Shown: piece after piece, positions 60,376 to 64,000 of the stretch
Position numbering within the stretch: position 1 is the first letter of the stretch
How the letters are laid out: each line of letters begins with the position of its first letter
Assembly (NCBI GenBank): GCA_028023455.1
Contig: JAQFVV010006220.1
Span: 10,869,916-10,933,915 of the forward strand
Direction of reading: 5' to 3'
Length of the DNA stretch: 64,000 bases
From: Epiperipatus broadwayi
Taxonomy: Eukaryota; Onychophora; Udeonychophora; Euonychophora; Peripatidae
Made by a program: the position numbers and the translations under genes
Notes under the pieces: generated by a model
Databases searched by the model: none
Told to the model about the DNA's origin: nothing
Seen by the model: the letters and a program-made list of their open reading frames with translations, nothing else

Positions 60376-61860
60376 TATGAGTTAGAACTATAAAGCATTC
60401 TCTAGAAATCTTATTATAAAATAAGATTTTAGCTATTATACAATCTAATAATATTAAATCGTGCTCTCACACTTCCAACGTAAAGCTATAACAACAAATT
60501 GAAAACTAAATTAAATGGCTGAGCGCTTTCAAGAAGATGTACTTCTCATATTCATAGTCAGTTATGATTCTTTCTTTGGAATCATTATATAAATAAACCT
60601 GATATACAAATTATTATATTGAAGACAAACGTAAAGTATAAATATACAGGTTATTACCTATTATACAATCGTTACTTTTTCAATTAACTATACAATACAA
60701 GATTCACAGAACTGGTTTTACATTAAAAAAAACCCAACTTCATTATCATTGCCAAATCTGTAAAATAATCTAATAATGAATCAGAATTAGTTCGAATCTT
60801 ACTTTTACAAAGATTTTATTGTTTTGTATGAAAGAGTGAAAAAATGATCTAGAGACTATATTTTGCTTTTATAGTCAATAAGATTGGAAATTCATTATAT
60901 TTCATTTTTATGAATCTTACTATATATATATATATAAAGGTGATGTATCTTACCAAATATATATAATAAAGGTATTTATTTTATTTGAATGCAGCCAATA
61001 ATTAATACCGTTAAGTTGTCTTTACATAAGCACTTATGTGTATATAATTTATTTATTTGAGAATTTAATAAATTCTATTTTTATAAACCTTTTATGAACA
61101 TATACACAACATATAACTTTGTCAAATAATAAATATGTTATGATTATTGATTACAAAAATAATAACTTTAATAGTAGATATATATTACCTTCATCTAAAG
61201 CAAACAAAATCTATAATATATAAAATGAGATTTTTGATTTGTAGTACCTAAAGATTGTCAAAACTGATAAAGAGAATTATCATGAAATTAATATTATGAG
61301 TGTTGTAGTTGTCGTGGTTTACCATTCAAAAATTGGCTTTTATATAATATATAATATCTTATTGCTTTATTTGTATAATACTTTAAATATTTTCTTTAAC
61401 TTGAAATGCAATATTAATTCGATCTGAGTGGACATTAACAATAAAACAAACTAATATACATCTTGCTTCTTCTTAGACTAATTTTTATTTGTTTGTTACT
61501 GTATTTAAGTTTTTAAAACTACTATTTATTTATGACTTGATTTGCAAAATTAATTAATATCTTAATGTTTATTATCACTTGTTATTGCCTTACTGGAAAA
61601 AAAAATACTAAAAAGTAATATAAGACAACAGCTAATGATCTTTTTTTATTATTTTAAATTATAACAAAACAATAAAATCAGACTATAAAATATTTTTCTT
61701 TTGATTATAAGTATAATTTTTGTGCAGTCAAAATGTTTTTTTTTATTGAGAGAACATTTGTAAATATCCTTTTTGATTAATTAAATTCATTATTATAAAT
61801 AGATAAAATATATTCATAATAAAGATTTAAAGTCAGATGTTAATTATAATATATAATCAG
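60376..61860. other. AT-rich stretch without recognisable gene
   Basis: A short (TA)n run lies at about 60920-60937; otherwise nothing identifiable. Confidence 0.45.
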
Positions 61861-62262
61861 ATTAAGTATCCATTGTTTCAAATCCTTGCAAATACTCTAA
61901 ATTGCCACATCTATTATACATTTTTTCATAAAAGCTGGTAAATTTGTAAGTACTTTTTTACCTTCTTTATTCCACTTACTATAAAATTTAATAAGTAATG
62001 ATAAATGCCAAATGGCAATACTTAATAAATTTCTATCCTGTGCTGTCCTATACAAAATGCTCAATCTAGTTTCAAGATTATGTTTTTTATCAGTGAACAG
62101 CTTTGAATCTTAAAACAGTGCATCTGGACTTTTAGAATCAAATGCACTTTCCTTCCAGTTACTCTCATTTGCATCTATATTACTATTGAAAACCATAAGC
62201 TTGAAACTAACCTGGGAATTTTTGGATAAGATACACAGAGCACCATCATTTGGTATTTATCA
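61861..62262 (-). pseudogene. Unidentified coding relic with in-frame stops
   Basis: One minus-strand frame stays protein-like for about 130 codons despite two stops. It reads DGALCILSKNSQVSFKLMVF, then DANESNWKESAFDSKSPDAL, a TAA, SKLFTDKKHNLETRLSILYR, TAQDRNLLSIAIWHLSLLIK, FYSKWNKEGKKVLTNLPAF, and a TAG after CIIDVAI. Residue composition and alternation look like a helical globular protein, unlike chance frames nearby. I do not recognise the family. It could be a processed pseudogene of a host gene or a fragment of an unknown element. It lies next to a weak PLE-like end at 62.4 kb. Confidence 0.35.
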
Positions 62263-62394
62263 TTACTTACTTCTGCTAAAACAGCTATATACAAGCTGAA
62301 ATCATGTGATAGGTCATGTGATAGTTTATAAATTTATAAGTATGATATATTCATACAAGTATATTTGTCTGAACATTTATAATGATTTCATTTC

Positions 62395-63415
62395 AATTAT
62401 AGTTATATGTTTGACTATTTCCATCATTTAGTTAAATTGTTAAATGATATTAGAAAAATTCAAGGTAGTATAGTAAATATTTTTTGTGTTTTTAATTTTC
62501 ACAAAATAATCCATTAAATTTTTACATTTTTGGAAAAAAAATCATTTAAAAATGTGTTTAAAAATGATCTTAAAAATAATATATCAACTTTACATATAAA
62601 TAAAAAGAGTAATAAACAGAAATAAATAATCAAAACAAAAGACATTATTTTATCCTTTAAACTAAAAAGTATATTTTATTGAAAACAAATATTTTCCACT
62701 AAATTGTTATCAATAAAATTAATTCTAGTAAATATACATTTATGTAACAAAATTATTCTTTCAAATATTAAAATTCTACTTATGATTAAAATCAAACAAC
62801 AAAAAATAATTAATAATATTCTTGCCAGTGGGCATTTCTTATTTCATAATAGGGACTTCCTGGGTGGCATTAGTAAATTATCAGTTGACTAATTTTCTAA
62901 AGAAAAAAACAACAAATGTTCAAATAAAAGCTGAATGAAAACATGTACTTACTGAAAAACAAATATTTAATTTAATTTTACAAAAATAAGAATAATAAAT
63001 AAATTAAAGTTTCATTTTCTGATTTCACCAAAACTGAAGTTGCAAAAATATACTGAATACTTTTTATAAAGAAGGGATGATTGATCTCTTTAAATTGACT
63101 TTTTATCAATAAATGCTTATTTTTAAGTATTTTAATTAGAATAGTCTAAAGCAATTGAATAAATCAGCAAATAGTCATGGTTGAATCAATTTGAGTCTGA
63201 TTGCAGAATCAGGTTATCAGTCATAAGATTAAGCATTTTAATGGTTGAAAAAAGAAAGGAGAATAATATCACTCAAAGTAATGTGTTCTATATTAATTTG
63301 TATGTTATTATTAATATCTAAATATATTAGAAGTAATATAAGTAATGTTTAATTTTTTTTCAAAACATTTAAAAATAAAACTACATAATAGAAATAGTCT
63401 CACCATATAATGATA
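62395..63415. mobile_element. Possible decayed Penelope-derived inverted repeat
   Basis: The left side has GACTATTTCCATCATTTAG (62412) and the right side, near 63385-63402, has ATAGAAATAGTC; between them lies about 1 kb of AT-rich DNA. The right side also has GAATAATATCACTCAAA (63262), comparable with GAATAATACCTCTCAAA at 46030 in the family 2 element. Matches are short and degenerate, so this is tentative. The open frame at 62704-62892 inside it is low-complexity. Confidence 0.35.
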
Positions 63416-63678
63416 AATATAACTGGTGCCTATGTACATGAGTGAATATGTTCAAATGGACTGCTATGTGCATTTCTTTATTTATTTCACATCAGATCAA
63501 AATTGCTATTAAGACCTTAATTTTAAAATTAAGTATTTTATAAATTACCTTTTACTATAGTGATAAGATATTTAAAAATAAAATAAAAAATTAGCAAAAG
63601 AAAACATAAATTGCATGGAAAGCAAAAATATTTTACTATTAATAAAAGAAAGTAAATAGGTTTATAAATTATCAAAAT

Positions 63679-63783
63679 ATTGTAAAAGTAAAAAAAAAAA
63701 CATTAGAAAGACTAAAGAGTATAGTTTTAATTGGATCCAACTCTTTAGTCTTTCTAATGTTTTTTTTTACTTTTACAATATAT
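63679..63783. repeat. Hairpin with about 41-bp arms
   Basis: ATTGTAAAAGTAAAAAAAAA with ACATTAGAAAGACTAAAGAG on the left is followed, after a 22-bp loop (about 63720-63741), by the reverse complement ACTCTTTAGTCTTTCTAATG with TTTTTTTTACTTTTACAAT. Pairing is nearly perfect apart from A-tract length. It directly abuts the (TA)n tract. Confidence 0.88.
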
Positions 63784-63798
63784 ATATATTTTACTTTT

Positions 63799-63892
<94 letters not shown>
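63778..63892. repeat. Long (TA)n microsatellite
   Basis: TA dinucleotides from about 63778, interrupted once by TTTTACTTTTACAA at about 63790-63803, then an uninterrupted run to about 63892. The minus-strand open frame here that translates to repeated Tyr-Ile is just this repeat. Confidence 0.95.
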
Positions 63893-63896
<4 letters not shown>

Positions 63897-64000
63897 TTTA
63901 ATTAAAATAAACTTTCCACAATAGTATGGGGAGAAGGAAAGAGAGAGAATTAACTGCAATTATTCAATATATAAGCAAATAGGCTTGTCTAAAGCACTTC

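Noticed and set aside
63672-63959. 95-residue minus-strand open frame with repeated Tyr-Ile
   Set aside because: It is a translation of the (TA)n microsatellite, not a gene.

Overview
This 64 kb window is strongly AT-rich eukaryotic (animal) DNA. I found no complete host gene, and no rRNA, tRNA, CRISPR or prokaryotic-type features. Every stretch that translates into something recognisable, except one possible exon, belongs to a transposable element, and every element ORF is broken by frameshifts, stops or insertions. The mix is an APE-type LINE, an RTE-type LINE, Penelope-like elements (PLEs), a hAT DNA transposon, a pogo-like MITE, foldback elements and a gag relic. It suggests an invertebrate with an AT-rich, transposon-laden genome. 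An arthropod or arachnid is plausible, but the sequence does not settle it.

Layout. 100-690: gag-like relic (minus). 2.47-8.28 kb: nearly full-length but dead non-LTR retrotransposon (minus), visibly GC-richer than its surroundings, with ORF1 (RRM-like region plus zinc knuckles) and ORF2 (AP endonuclease, reverse transcriptase with YMDD, C-terminal zinc motif). 8.5-9.3 kb: two tandem duplications. 12.6-14.3 kb: two RTE 3' relics (minus). 15.47-16.34 kb: pogo-like MITE. 18.1 and 23.7 kb: foldback elements. 24.57-26.24 kb: two PLE 3' halves head to head. 27.57-33.51 kb: full-length hAT transposon with an 8-bp target duplication; its transposase gene (minus) is interrupted by four nested insertions: an RTE LINE, a PLE foldback, a small retroposon and a poly(A) micro-insert. 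35.6 and 43.6 kb: two copies of an unclassified ~0.6 kb repeat. 37.1 kb: foldback with long, well-matched arms. 38.8-43.2 kb: a second, AT-shifted copy of the LINE type seen at 2.5-8.3 kb (minus). 44.42-46.22 kb: another PLE head-to-head pair with a 9-bp target duplication. 49.0 kb: foldback. 58.4-59.25 kb: a possible 3'-terminal exon of a host gene (minus). 59.9-60.4 kb and, weakly, 62.4-63.4 kb: PLE-derived inverted repeats. 61.86-62.26 kb: unidentified coding relic. 63.67-63.89 kb: hairpin followed by a long (TA)n tract.

The most distinctive observation is that each Penelope-like insertion seen here is a 5'-truncated inverted pair, with 5' ends meeting in the middle and 3' ends outward. 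These foldbacks occur in two families and range from 378 bp to about 1.8 kb. Two carry target-site duplications, so the inverted pair appears to have integrated as a unit. The hAT nest gives a relative insertion order, and the two copies of one LINE lineage with different base composition suggest ageing toward the AT-rich genomic background.
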